A stretch of 61,802 nucleotides of DNA from Hymenobacter sp. ISL-91 (GCF_018613725.1 NZ_JAGGPS010000031.1:1-61802); one strand, 5' to 3'; positions 45,131-53,691 are shown, counted from the first letter of the stretch. Translations and numbers: made by a program. Notes: generated by a model not told the origin, from the letters alone.

Positions 45131-45847
45131 ATGCTTATCAAAACCCGCGGTATTGTGCTTAGCCACATTCGCTACCGCGAAACCAGCATTATTGCCCGCA
45201 TCTATACCGAGCGGCTGGGCCTGCAGAGCTACCTCGTGAACGGGGTGCGCAAGGCCAAGCCGCCCGGCCGCATTGCTCTGTTTCAGCCCCTCACGCTGCT
45301 GGAACTGGTAGCGTACACCTCGCGTAATGGTGGCCTCACGCGCCTCTCGGAGTTCCGGTGCGCCGAGCCCTTCCGCACCTTGCCCTACGATGTACGCAAA
45401 AGCAGCATTGCCCTGCTGCTGTCGGAGGTGGTGAGCCGGGTGCTGCTGGAGGAGGAGGAGAACGAGCCGCTGTTCACGTTTCTGCACGACTCGGTGCTGG
45501 CCTTCGACCGGCAGGAAACGGGCTTCGAGAACTTCGCGCTGGTGTTTCTGCTGCAGCTCAGCCACTACCTGGGCTTCGGTGCCGAAACGGGCGAGGAAAT
45601 TACCACCCAGGTAGCTTTTGCCACCGATGCCGCGGCCGGTACCAACCGCGGCCCCACGGCGCTGCGCCGCGAGTTCGACCAGTACCTCGACGAGCTGATT
45701 CGCACTCCCGCCTCGGCCTCTATTCCGAATGGCCGGGTCCGGCGCGAGCTGCTGGGCGTGCTCATCCGCTACTACCAGCTCCACGTCGAGCGCCTCGGCG
45801 ACATCCGTTCCCTGGCTGTGCTGTCGGAAGTGCTGGCGGAGTTGTAA
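45131..45847 (+). CDS. recO: DNA repair protein RecO
   Basis: A 238-residue protein. The N-terminal OB-fold region has TRGIVLSHIRYRETSIIARIYT, followed by the helical domain (FQPLTLLELVAY and later helices). RecO loads RecA with RecR and RecF during recombinational repair. The Cys zinc motif of some RecO proteins is not seen, as is common in Bacteroidota. It lies 54 bp past porZ and precedes a family A palindrome. Confidence 0.9.
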   Translation: MLIKTRGIVLSHIRYRETSIIARIYTERLGLQSYLVNGVRKAKPPGRIALFQPLTLLELVAYTSRNGGLTRLSEFRCAEPFRTLPYDVRKSSIALLLSEVVSRVLLEEEENEPLFTFLHDSVLAFDRQETGFENFALVFLLQLSHYLGFGAETGEEITTQVAFATDAAAGTNRGPTALRREFDQYLDELIRTPASASIPNGRVRRELLGVLIRYYQLHVERLGDIRSLAVLSEVLAEL

Positions 45848-45880
45848 AGGATAGGGGAGAAGGAAATACAGCAGAAAGAA

Positions 45881-45982
45881 GAACGTCATTCAGAGCGCAG
45901 CGAAGAATCTCGCGTGAATCGTGTCAACAGTCGTTGTTCAACGATTCACGCGAGATTCTTCGCTGCGCTCTGAATGACGTTC
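45881..45982. repeat. perfect palindromic element, family A
   Basis: Arms of 42 nt (45881-45922 and 45941-45982) are exactly complementary around an 18-nt loop. It lies between recO and the converging FKBP gene and can act as a two-way terminator. It is the cleanest copy of family A. Confidence 0.92.
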
Positions 45983-45994
45983 CTACCCTACTCC

Positions 45995-46972
45995 CTACTT
46001 CACATCCACCAGCTCCACCTCAAAGAGCAGCACGCTGTTGGCGGGGATGGACTCGCCGGGGCTGCGGGGGCCGTAGGCCAGGGCCGAAGGGATGAGCAGC
46101 GTGGCTTTGGCGCCTTTGGAAAGCTGGGCCAAGCCTTCATCCCAGCCCGGAATAACGCGGCCGGCACCCAGCGGAAACTCGATAGGCTTGTTGCCGTGTT
46201 TTACCGACGCATCAAACTCCTGGCCGCTCAGCAGCTGGCCGCGGTAGAGCACCGAAACCGTTTGGCCCGGCTGGGCCACCGGGCCGCTACCGGGGCGGGT
46301 AACCACGTAGTACACGCCACGGGGCGTTTTTTTTGGCTGTAGCTTGTTTTCTTTGGCATAGGCCAGAATCAGCGCTTCGTCGCGGCGGGCCTGTTCGGCG
46401 GCTTTTAGGGTGGCCGTTTCCTGCTGTTTGGCTTCCTCCTGGCGCATCTGCGCCTCCACTTCGGCCGGCGTCTGCACGCTTACGGCTTTGGCGAATACCA
46501 GCATGGCAGGCCCGGCCCGGCGGATGAAGCCCGGCACCGGCTGTCGGAACGACTTGCTAAACACCGTGTCGAGATTGAGGCGAAACACGCCCGAGTCGCC
46601 GGGCTGGAGCAGCGCCAGTGCCTGCTCGACGCTGCCGCCCTGGCCGGTCCGCAGCGTATCGAGCGGTACGCGCACGGGCTGGTTCTCATTCTGGCGGCGC
46701 GAGTGCATAAGCACCGAATCTTTGGCGGTGCGGAACTGCAGGTGCAAACTCAGGATGCGGCCTACGCGGCTGGCATAGGCCGGGTCGCCGGTGGCGGGCA
46801 AGGCGGGCCGCAGCACGTAACGGCCCTTTTCGAGCCGGTAGATCCGGTATTCCAAGCCCGATTTCAGCCGATTGAAGGGCACGGGCTTCCCCTGAAACGA
46901 AACGAGCCCCGCTGCTGCCAGCAGCAGCGCACTCACCGACCCCAACACGCGCATCCGAACAGAATAAGCCAT
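45995..46972 (-). CDS. large FKBP-type peptidyl-prolyl isomerase
   Basis: A 325-residue exported protein with an N-terminal helix (VLGSVSALLLAAAGLVSF) as signal or anchor. The N-terminal half resembles a degenerate FKBP domain with DSVLMHSRRQNENQP and PVPGFIRRAGPA. The C-terminal FKBP domain is intact: TVSVLYRGQLLSG, GAGRVIPGWDEGLAQL, ALAYGPRS, ending EVELVDVK. It has the same two-domain build as the GldI-like protein at 49353, so one probably arose from the other. It is the last of six FKBP genes on this strand. Confidence 0.88.
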   Translation of the reverse strand: MAYSVRMRVLGSVSALLLAAAGLVSFQGKPVPFNRLKSGLEYRIYRLEKGRYVLRPALPATGDPAYASRVGRILSLHLQFRTAKDSVLMHSRRQNENQPVRVPLDTLRTGQGGSVEQALALLQPGDSGVFRLNLDTVFSKSFRQPVPGFIRRAGPAMLVFAKAVSVQTPAEVEAQMRQEEAKQQETATLKAAEQARRDEALILAYAKENKLQPKKTPRGVYYVVTRPGSGPVAQPGQTVSVLYRGQLLSGQEFDASVKHGNKPIEFPLGAGRVIPGWDEGLAQLSKGAKATLLIPSALAYGPRSPGESIPANSVLLFEVELVDVK

Positions 46973-47022
46973 ACAATAGGTGCTTTTAGAAACGTGAACA
47001 AAAGTAGCACACGCCGGTAATC

Positions 47023-47062
47023 CAAAAAAAAACGGTCATTCCGCCCAAGCAGAACGACCGTC
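47023..47062 (-). terminator. intrinsic terminator of the FKBP gene at 47115
   Basis: On the minus strand a stem with G-U pairs (47031-47061) is followed by nine T residues. It lies past the heptamer repeat. Confidence 0.8.
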
Positions 47063-47069
47063 GTACCGT

Positions 47070-47118
47070 TTCTCACTTCTCACTTCTCACTTCTCACTTC
47101 TCACTTCTCACTTCTCAC
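47070..47118. repeat. seven tandem TTCTCAC heptamers
   Basis: Seven exact copies of TTCTCAC run from 47070 to 47118 and overlap the stop codon of the FKBP gene at 47115. The unit is a simple-sequence heptamer unrelated to the palindromes. Confidence 0.9.
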
Positions 47119-47606
47119 TTCACCTTCAGCACTTCCAGTTCGAAAATCAAGTCGGCGTTGGGCGGGATGATGTAGCGGCGGTTGCTGTCGTCGTCGGGGT
47201 CGGGGAGGCCTTTGGCACCGTAGGCCAGCCGGGCCGGTATCCAGACGCGCGCGCGGCTACCCTCGGGCAGCAGCAACAGCGCCTCATCAAACCCTCTGAT
47301 AACCTCTTTCGCGCCCGCCCGCACCTTCAGCGGGCCACCCTGCTGCACCGAGGTGTCAAAAATATGCCCATTGGAGGCCAGAAAGCCGGTGTAATGGACG
47401 CTCACCCGACTACCGATTTTGGGCGTAGGGCCGGCTCCTGGCTGGCGCAACGCATAGCGCAGGCCCGACGACGTAGTGAGGGCCCGGGCTTCGAGGCTGT
47501 CGGCAGGGGGCAGGGGGGCAGCGGTGGTAAGGGTACGCTGGGCATGGCCAGCCAGGGGCCAGCCGCCCAGCAGTAGTAAAATAGCCCACGTCAGCCCTTG
47601 CCGCAT
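47115..47606 (-). CDS. small FKBP-type peptidyl-prolyl isomerase
   Basis: A 163-residue protein with a signal peptide (LTWAILLLLGGWPLAGHAQ) lacking a lipobox Cys, so it is probably periplasmic. One FKBP domain follows: SRVSVHYTGFLASNG, KEVIRGFDEALLLL, ARLAYGAKGLPD, ending LIFELEVLKVK. The active-site Trp of many FKBPs is Phe here (GFDEA). Confidence 0.88.
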   Translation of the reverse strand: MRQGLTWAILLLLGGWPLAGHAQRTLTTAAPLPPADSLEARALTTSSGLRYALRQPGAGPTPKIGSRVSVHYTGFLASNGHIFDTSVQQGGPLKVRAGAKEVIRGFDEALLLLPEGSRARVWIPARLAYGAKGLPDPDDDSNRRYIIPPNADLIFELEVLKVK

Positions 47607-47617
47607 CGTTCAGGTAG

Positions 47618-48157
47618 TTATTCTACGCTCAGGATTTCCAGATCGAACAATAGCGGCGTTCTGGCCGGAACGGGCCCTGATGCTTCGAACCCGTAGCCCA
47701 GGTAGGAGGGAATAAGCACCAGCTTCCGGTCGCCCTGGCGCATTTCGAGCGTCGCTTCGTCCCAGCCTTTTATTACCCCACCGGCTCCGTTGCGGAAGCT
47801 AAAGCAGCCGCAGTCGGTGCGGTTGGTGCTGGAAGCGTCGAATACCTGCGACTCGTTGCGCTCATTAATAAACCGCCCCACGTAGTTAACCGTCACTTTC
47901 TGGCCAGCTTTGATGAGCGGGTTGGCAGCCGGGCCATCGGTGAGGGGCACCAGGTAGATGCCCGAGTCGAGCCGGCGGTAGTTGGTAATGGCGTTGCGGG
48001 TCAGGTAGGCCTGAATGGTGTCGTCATCGGCCTTCTTCTGGGCCTCAATTACCTTGGGGTCAATCTGGAAAGGATTATTGGGCTGTTCGCAGCCGCTCAT
48101 GAGCGAGGCTCCTACCAGCAGGGCCAGCAACGACAGAAACAGGGTCAGGTTTTTCAT
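47618..48157 (-). CDS. FKBP-type isomerase lipoprotein
   Basis: A 179-residue protein with a lipoprotein signal (LLVGASLMSGC) and one FKBP domain (VTVNYVGRF, GGVIKGWDEATLEM, LGYGFEASG, ending LFDLEILSVE). An extra Cys pair (NRTDCGCFSF) sits in the domain. It lies 11 bp past the FKBP gene at 47115 in transcription order, that is, just upstream of it. The start MKNLTLF at 48157 is likelier than 48163. Confidence 0.88.
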   Translation of the reverse strand: MKNLTLFLSLLALLVGASLMSGCEQPNNPFQIDPKVIEAQKKADDDTIQAYLTRNAITNYRRLDSGIYLVPLTDGPAANPLIKAGQKVTVNYVGRFINERNESQVFDASSTNRTDCGCFSFRNGAGGVIKGWDEATLEMRQGDRKLVLIPSYLGYGFEASGPVPARTPLLFDLEILSVE

Positions 48158-48202
48158 AGTCATAAAGCAAAAAAGAAAAGGCTACTGTTCTGGGAAGCCG
48201 GC

Positions 48203-48694
48203 TTACTTGATGTTTACTACCTCCACATCGAAGCGCAACACCGAATTGGCCGGAATAGAGCCCGTGGCAGTATTTCCGTAAGCCAGCCCCGATGGAATAA
48301 GCAGAATGGCCTTGGTACCCTTGTTGAACTGCTTGAAAGCCCGGTCCCAGCCCTTTATAACCTGGCCTGCGCCCAGCACGAATGGGAAGCCAATAGTAGA
48401 CTCCTTGGTTTCGTCGAATACCTGGCCGTCGAGCGTGGTGCCTTTGTACTTGACGATGATAGTCTGGCCCTTTTTGGGCAACGCGCCCGTGCCGGCTTGG
48501 GTAACGGACACGAACATGGTGGTGTCACGTACAAAGCCCGTCAGGTTGTTGGCCTGGATATACTGGGTAATCAACTGCTCATCGCGCTCAGTAAAGTCGG
48601 GAGCAGGCTCATTTTTATCATCTTTTTTGCAGGCACCGAGCGCAAGAAGCAGCGTCAGTAGAAAAAAAGGAAGCAGCGAAAACCGGAAATTCAT
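48203..48694 (-). CDS. FKBP-type isomerase lipoprotein
   Basis: A 163-residue protein with a lipobox (LLALGAC), an acidic linker (KKDDKNEPAPDF), a helix with RDEQLITQYIQANNL, and an FKBP domain (TIIVKYKGTTLDGQVFD, GQVIKGWDRAFKQF, GLAYGNTATGSIP, ending FDVEVVNIK). The helix RDEQLIT-YI-ANNLTGF is shared almost exactly with the protein at 48723, showing recent duplication. Confidence 0.9.
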   Translation of the reverse strand: MNFRFSLLPFFLLTLLLALGACKKDDKNEPAPDFTERDEQLITQYIQANNLTGFVRDTTMFVSVTQAGTGALPKKGQTIIVKYKGTTLDGQVFDETKESTIGFPFVLGAGQVIKGWDRAFKQFNKGTKAILLIPSGLAYGNTATGSIPANSVLRFDVEVVNIK

Positions 48695-48722
48695 GGCAGG
48701 CGAAAAGCGTGGTGAGAAACTA

Positions 48723-49244
48723 TTACTGAGCCCGTAGCAGCTCTACGTCGAAACGCAACACAGAACGGGCCGGAATCGGGCCCGTGGCGCGGGGGCCATA
48801 GGCCAGGTCCGATGGAATAAGCAGGATGGCTTTGCTGCCGGGGCGCAGGCCGATAAAGCCCTCGTCCCAACCTGGGATAACCTGGCCCCGACCCACCGTA
48901 AAGGTAATCGGCTCGTCGTTGCGGCTGCTCGTCGAGTCGAAAACGCGGCCGTCGAGCGTGAGGCCGGTGTAAAGCACCGTCAGCTGCTGGCCGGCTACGG
49001 CCGGGTTGCCGGTGCCGGGCTGCGTAACAGCCACGTACAGGCCCGATGCCTTCCGCTCGAAGCCCGTCAGGTTGTTGGCCTTGATATAGTCAGTAATCAG
49101 CTGCTCGTCGCGCTCGGCGTAATTGGTGTTGTCAATAGGATCGGACTGGCAGCCCGCCAGCAGCAGCGGCAGCAGCGTAAGCAGCAGCACCAGGGAGCGG
49201 TGGCCGGTGCGGTGCAGGGCAGCGCAGAAGGAAGAAAACAGCAT
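48723..49244 (-). CDS. FKBP-type isomerase lipoprotein
   Basis: A 173-residue protein with a lipobox (LLPLLLAGC), the helix RDEQLITDYIKANNLTGFERK, and an FKBP domain (LTVLYTGLTLDGRVFDS, GQVIPGWDEGFIGL, DLAYGPRATGPIP, ending FDVELLRAQ). The start at 49244 is chosen because an upstream Met (49310) lies inside the terminator of the previous gene. Confidence 0.87.
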   Translation of the reverse strand: MLFSSFCAALHRTGHRSLVLLLTLLPLLLAGCQSDPIDNTNYAERDEQLITDYIKANNLTGFERKASGLYVAVTQPGTGNPAVAGQQLTVLYTGLTLDGRVFDSTSSRNDEPITFTVGRGQVIPGWDEGFIGLRPGSKAILLIPSDLAYGPRATGPIPARSVLRFDVELLRAQ

Positions 49245-49286
49245 CAGCAGGAAGAAAAAAACGTGAAACCCCTTGAGGATAGGATA

Positions 49287-49326
49287 CAAAAACCCCCGGC
49301 CGGGTTGCACCGCAGGGCCGGGGGCT
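49287..49326 (-). terminator. intrinsic terminator of the GldI-like gene
   Basis: On the minus strand CCCCCGGCC pairs with GGCCGGGGG across a short loop and is followed by a T run. It lies 27 bp past the stop of the GldI-like gene, so the other five FKBP genes need their own promoter. Confidence 0.85.
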
Positions 49327-49352
49327 TAGGCTAAACGAGCAAGTGCCCGGGT

Positions 49353-50414
49353 TTATTTGCCCTGCTGCGCCTGGCGCTGCATGGCTTCAATCTGACGACG
49401 GATTTCGGCCTCGTCCATCTGGGCGCCGGCGGCCGGCTGAGCGGGGGCGTTCTTGATGTCGACCAGCTCTACGTCGAAGCGCAGGATGGCGTCAGCCGGA
49501 ATGTCGGCGCCGGCACCGCGCTGCCCGTAGGCCAGCGACGAAGGCACCAGCAGAATGCCTTTCGAACCCTTGGGGAACTGGGCAATGCCCGCATCCCAGC
49601 CCGGAATCACTTGGCCCTGGCCAATGGTGAAGTCGAACGGCTTGTTGCCTACCTTCTCCGACGAATCGAACACTTTGCCGTTTTCCAGCAACGAGCCTTT
49701 GTAGAGCACCGATACAACCTGGCCGGCTTTGGGCTTGGGGCCCGGGCCAGCCGTGGTAATGGCGTAGTACACGCCCGATGGGTCTTTCTGAACGGTGAGG
49801 TTGTTTTTCTTGGCGTAGGCCTGCAGCGCTACATCGTCTTTCTTGAGCTGCGCCTCGGCATGAGCGGCCATTTTAGCCTGCTGTTCTACCTGCATTTTCT
49901 GCACGTCGGCCTGGGCTTCGGCCTGGTCCTGCACCTTGTCCACCTTCACGTACATGGTCATGGTTTTGCCGGCCTTGCTCATGAATGGGGGTACGGGCTG
50001 GCGGAACGACTTGGCGAAAATAGTGTCCACGTTGAAGCGGAACACGGCCGAGTCGCCGGGCTGGAGCAGGCTGATGGCTTCTTCGAGGCCACCGCGCTGG
50101 GGCGCCCGCACGGTATCCAGGGGCACGCGCACCGGGAAGCCCATCTGCTGCTTGCGCGAGTTAAACAGGACCGAGTCTTTGGCCGTGCGGTACTCCACAT
50201 GCAGGGCCATTATTTTGCCGATGCGCTCCTTGTACGTCGCGTCGCCGTCCTTGCTCACGTCCTTGTCTTCGTACTTGCCGGCCGCAGTGCTCTTGAAAAT
50301 CTTGTACTCAATTCCCGAAGGCGTCTTGCTGAATTCCCCGCTTTTGTTGCAGGAGGCGAGGCTCAGGATGCCGGCCGCCAGGGCCAGGCTCAGAAAGGTG
50401 CGTTGAAAAAACAT
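49353..50414 (-). CDS. gldI: GldI-like FKBP lipoprotein
   Basis: A 353-residue protein with a lipobox (ILSLASC). The N-terminal half is a degenerate FKBP-like domain (LFNSRKQQMGFPVRVPLD, LQPGDSAVFRFNVD). A helical linker (about 155-205) follows, then a full FKBP domain (VVSVLYKGSLLENGKVFD, GQVIPGWDAGIAQF, SLAYGQRGAGADIP, ending FDVELVDIK) and a Gln-rich tail. GldI is an FKBP lipoprotein needed for gliding in Flavobacterium and sits next to an nrnA-like gene there, as here. Whether this strain glides is not shown; GldI may serve T9SS folding in general. Confidence 0.75.
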   Translation of the reverse strand: MFFQRTFLSLALAAGILSLASCNKSGEFSKTPSGIEYKIFKSTAAGKYEDKDVSKDGDATYKERIGKIMALHVEYRTAKDSVLFNSRKQQMGFPVRVPLDTVRAPQRGGLEEAISLLQPGDSAVFRFNVDTIFAKSFRQPVPPFMSKAGKTMTMYVKVDKVQDQAEAQADVQKMQVEQQAKMAAHAEAQLKKDDVALQAYAKKNNLTVQKDPSGVYYAITTAGPGPKPKAGQVVSVLYKGSLLENGKVFDSSEKVGNKPFDFTIGQGQVIPGWDAGIAQFPKGSKGILLVPSSLAYGQRGAGADIPADAILRFDVELVDIKNAPAQPAAGAQMDEAEIRRQIEAMQRQAQQGK

Positions 50415-50467
50415 GAAGGGGTTTGAGAGGAGTGAAGATGCAAAAACAGCGGCGAAGTTACGCCGAA

Positions 50468-51511
50468 TTACGCCACCGGGGCCGGGCTGGCCAGCGGCGC
50501 GCCCAGCAGTTGCACCTGGTAGTCGGGCAGCAACTCCAGGAAACGGTCGAGGGTGGCGGGCAGCGGTACGTGGCTGATGCCGCCGGCGGCGTTGTGGTGG
50601 CCGCCGCCGCTGAAGTGGCGGCGCGAGAACTCGCTGGCTGAAAAGTCGCCTACCGAGCGGAAGGAGATTTTTACGGCCTGGGTGCGGTCGATGAAAATGG
50701 CGGCAAACACAATGCCCTCAATGCTCAGCGCAAAGTTTACCAGCCCTTCCGTGTCACCGGTTTTGGAGTGGTACTGGCGCAGCTCGTCGGCCGTAATGGC
50801 AATGTAGGCCGTGTTGTACTCGCGCAGCACCGTCAGCTTGTCCTTTAGCACGAAGCCCAGAAACCGCAGCCGCTCCTCCGAGTGCGAGTCGTAGATGCGG
50901 CGGTGCACCTCGGACGTGTTGATGCCGGCGCTGAGCAGCTCGGCAATAATGAGGTGCACGTTGCGCGAGGTGCTGGGGTGGCGGAACGAGCCCGTATCGG
51001 TCATGATGCCCGCGTACAGGCATTCGCCGATACCCGTGTCAATCAGGTCCTGGTCGCCCAGGTCGCGGATTACTTCAAACACCAGCTCGGATGCGGCTGC
51101 GGCCCGCGAGTTGGAAAAGTCCAGCTGGGCAAAATTCTCGGGCTCCTGGTGGTGGTCGATGAGCACCTTGGTGCCCTTGGCCATCCGCACGTACTCGCCC
51201 AGCTCGTTGATGCGGGCCAGGCACGAAAAATCGAGGCAAAATAACACCTCGGCCTGCTCAACCAACTCGCGCACCTTCGCATCGTTGCGGCGCGGGTCGT
51301 ACACTACTACCTCATCGTTGCCAGGCATCCAGGCCAGAAAATCCGGATAGTCGGAAGGCGTTACGACCGTTACCTGGTGGCCCTTCTTGCGCAGGTAACC
51401 CGCCAAACCCAGCGACGAGCCCAGGGCATCGGCATCGGGCTTGTGGTGGGTGGTGATGAATACCTGCCGGGGCTGGGCCAGCAGTTCTTTCAACTCAGCA
51501 ATTTGCGACAT
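50468..51511 (-). CDS. nrnA: DHH phosphoesterase NrnA
   Basis: A 347-residue enzyme of the DHH-DHHA1 family that degrades short RNA oligomers and pAp. Motifs: ITTHHKPDADALGSS, VLFCLDFSCLARI, VLIDHHQEPENF, and the DHHA1 motif SGGGHHNAAGG, all complete. It is divergent from ndk and lies just upstream of the gldI-like gene with a 53-bp gap. Confidence 0.93.
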   Translation of the reverse strand: MSQIAELKELLAQPRQVFITTHHKPDADALGSSLGLAGYLRKKGHQVTVVTPSDYPDFLAWMPGNDEVVVYDPRRNDAKVRELVEQAEVLFCLDFSCLARINELGEYVRMAKGTKVLIDHHQEPENFAQLDFSNSRAAAASELVFEVIRDLGDQDLIDTGIGECLYAGIMTDTGSFRHPSTSRNVHLIIAELLSAGINTSEVHRRIYDSHSEERLRFLGFVLKDKLTVLREYNTAYIAITADELRQYHSKTGDTEGLVNFALSIEGIVFAAIFIDRTQAVKISFRSVGDFSASEFSRRHFSGGGHHNAAGGISHVPLPATLDRFLELLPDYQVQLLGAPLASPAPVA

Positions 51512-51643
51512 CTCCTACGGGGCAGGTAACTGAAAGTGGGCTGGTTAGCCCGAATGCAAAGGCGGCAAAATTCGGAAATATTCCGCTCTCCAACAAAAGG
51601 CTCCTCAGAAAGGTGCGCAAAGGTAGTGAGAGGAGAAGCGAGA

Positions 51644-51724
51644 AGGGAGTACGGAGAGGTGAGCGGGAACGTCATTCTTCGCTGCGCTCTGAATGACGTT
51701 CCCGCTCACCTCTCCGTACTCCCT
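51644..51724. repeat. perfect palindrome upstream of ndk, family A core
   Basis: Arms of 33 nt (51644-51676 and 51692-51724) match exactly around a 15-nt loop. The inner part is the family A core (GAACGTCATT), but the outer 20 bp of each arm, GGGAGTACGGAGAGGTGAGC, are unrelated to other copies and also mirror-matched. It ends 17 bp before the ndk -7 element. Confidence 0.9.
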
Positions 51725-51741
51725 CCTAACTCAAAAACTAC

Positions 51742-51749
51742 TACTTTTG
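51742..51749 (+). promoter_or_regulatory. -7 element for ndk
   Basis: TACTTTTG matches TAnnTTTG, 44 bp upstream of the ndk ATG and right after the palindrome. Confidence 0.65.
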
Positions 51750-51793
51750 TGCCCGCAAATTTGCATTCCATTTCCACTAACCCAACCCGCCAT

Positions 51794-52198
51794 ATGGCTA
51801 CCAACCGCACCTTCACCATGATTAAGCCTGATGCCGTGCAGGACAACCACATTGGTGGTATCCTCGGCATGATTGAGGCGGCCGGCTTCCGCATCGTGGA
51901 GCTTCAGAAAGTGCAGCTGACCCCCGAGCGGGCTGGTCAGTTCTACGAAGTACACAAGGAGCGCCCCTTCTACCAAGACCTCGTGAAATACATGTCGTCG
52001 GGCCCTATCGTAGCCGCCATCCTCGAAAAGGACAACGCCGTTGCTGATTTCCGCACCCTGATTGGCGCTACCAACCCCGCTAACGCTGAGGAAGGCACCA
52101 TCCGGAAGAAGTACGCTAAAAGCATCGAAGCCAACGCCGTGCACGGTTCCGACTCCGACGAAAACGCTCAGATTGAGGGCGAATTCTACTTCGGCTAG
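51794..52198 (+). CDS. ndk: nucleoside-diphosphate kinase
   Basis: A 134-residue enzyme that balances nucleoside triphosphates. It begins [14 protein letters not shown] and contains the catalytic His in NAVHGSDS (H117) and the usual [18 protein letters not shown] loop. Length and motifs are normal. The ATG at 51794 gives the family N-terminus. Confidence 0.96.
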   Translation: MATNRTFTMIKPDAVQDNHIGGILGMIEAAGFRIVELQKVQLTPERAGQFYEVHKERPFYQDLVKYMSSGPIVAAILEKDNAVADFRTLIGATNPANAEEGTIRKKYAKSIEANAVHGSDSDENAQIEGEFYFG

Positions 52199-52401
52199 AT
52201 CACGAATTAGCACGGATTTTTACGGATTTCACGAATTTTGTGAACGGACCCGTTAGCCGGCCTGGCTAAGTGATATCCTGCTAATAAAGACTTTTGATAA
52301 AGCAAAACAGCCACTCTCCGCGGAGAGTGGCTGTTTTGCTTTACACTGAAATCCGGCTACAAAATCCGTGAAATCCGTAAAAATCCGTGCTACTTCGTGA
52401 T
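52199..52401. terminator. nested palindromes between ndk and the transporter
   Basis: An inner perfect palindrome (52299-52342) has the core CTCTCCGCGGAGAG and A/T-rich feet, a strong two-way terminator. Around it lies an outer pair. The left side starts ATCACGAATTAGCACGGATT, and the right side ends with AATCCGTGCTACTTCGTGAT, complementary over more than 30 bp. The two genes converge on this structure. Confidence 0.85.
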
Positions 52402-53691
52402 CTAGGCTTGCTCAATAGTCAGTAGGGGCTCCACTTCGTCTACCTGCTCGTCTACTAGGTTGGGGTTGTGCTTGTGTTTGAAGAGGAAAATGAACAGCAC
52501 GGCAATAACCAGCGCGTAGGCCGCAAACGTCAGCCAGATGTTGTGCCAGTCCTTCACGCCGTTGGCATCGGTGAAGTAGCGCTCAATCACCACGCCGCTG
52601 ACGGAGCTGCCCAGCACTGCACCAAAGCCGTTGGTCATCATCATGAACAACCCCTGGGCGCTGGCCCGGATAGAAGCCGTGGTCTGGGTTTCGACGAACA
52701 GCGAGCCGGAAATGTTGAAGAAATCGAAGGCCATGCCGTACACGATGCACGAGAGGATAATCATCCAGAGTCCCGCACCCGGGTCGCCGTAGGCAAACAG
52801 GCCGAAGCGCAGCACCCAGGCAATCATGCTGAAAAACATGACCTGCTTGATGCCGAAACGCCGCAGGAAGAACGGAATGGCCAGAATGAAGAGCGTCTCC
52901 GAAATTTGGGAAATTGACATAATGATGGCCGGGTACTTCACGGCCAGCGTGTCTTTATACGCCGGGTTCTGGTCGAAATCGTGCAGGAAGGTGTCGCCGT
53001 AGGCGTTGGTGAGCTGCAGAGCCGCGCCCAGCAGCAGCGCGAACATAAAGAACACCAGCATCTTGGAGTCGCGCAGCAGGGCAAACGACTTGAGGCCCAG
53101 CGCATCGACCACCGAGCGGCCGGGCGTGTTTTTGGCCAGCGGCGGGCACTTGGGCAGCGTGAACGAGTAGAAGCCCAGCAGGAAAGCCGCGCCGGCCGCC
53201 ACGTAGAACTGGCTGGCCGACTTCTCGAAGCCCAGCAAGCTCACCGTCCACATGGCCACGATGAAGCCGATGGTGCCCCACACCCGGATGGGCGGGTAGT
53301 CCTTCACCACATCCGAGCCCTCGCGCTTGAGCACCGAGTACGACACGGCAATGGACAGCGCCAGCGTGGGCATGTAGAACACCATATTCAGCAGAATCAC
53401 CCAGAAAAAGGTGCTGGGGTCCGTTACCAGCGGAATCGTGCACAGCACCACGCCGCCCAGCAGGTGCAGCACGCCGTAGAGTTTTTCGGCGTTGATGTAC
53501 TTATCGGCCACGATGCCCATAAGCGAGGGCATGAAGATGGAGGCAATGCCCATCGTGGAGAAAATGGCCCCGAACTCCGAGCCCGACCACTGCTTGGTCT
53601 GGAACCAGTAGGCCCCGATGGTAATCAGCCACGAGCCCCAGATGAAAAACTGAAGGAAACTCAGAATAATGAGACGCAGCTTGGTACTCAT
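52402..53691 (-). CDS. nucleoside:H+ symporter, MFS family
   Basis: A 429-residue transporter with twelve hydrophobic helices. The N-terminus LRLIILSFLQFFIWGSWLIT and the motif GIASIFMPSLMGIVADKY are typical of the NupG/XapB nucleoside permeases. It lies next to ndk, which fits a role in nucleoside uptake. The C-terminus ends in an acidic tail. Confidence 0.88.
   Translation of the reverse strand: MSTKLRLIILSFLQFFIWGSWLITIGAYWFQTKQWSGSEFGAIFSTMGIASIFMPSLMGIVADKYINAEKLYGVLHLLGGVVLCTIPLVTDPSTFFWVILLNMVFYMPTLALSIAVSYSVLKREGSDVVKDYPPIRVWGTIGFIVAMWTVSLLGFEKSASQFYVAAGAAFLLGFYSFTLPKCPPLAKNTPGRSVVDALGLKSFALLRDSKMLVFFMFALLLGAALQLTNAYGDTFLHDFDQNPAYKDTLAVKYPAIIMSISQISETLFILAIPFFLRRFGIKQVMFFSMIAWVLRFGLFAYGDPGAGLWMIILSCIVYGMAFDFFNISGSLFVETQTTASIRASAQGLFMMMTNGFGAVLGSSVSGVVIERYFTDANGVKDWHNIWLTFAAYALVIAVLFIFLFKHKHNPNLVDEQVDEVEPLLTIEQA

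Noticed and set aside
43925..45889. A 654-codon open frame on the minus strand across porZ and recO
   Set aside because: It is antisense to two well-supported genes, has no recognisable domain and its composition is that of a GC-rich shadow frame.
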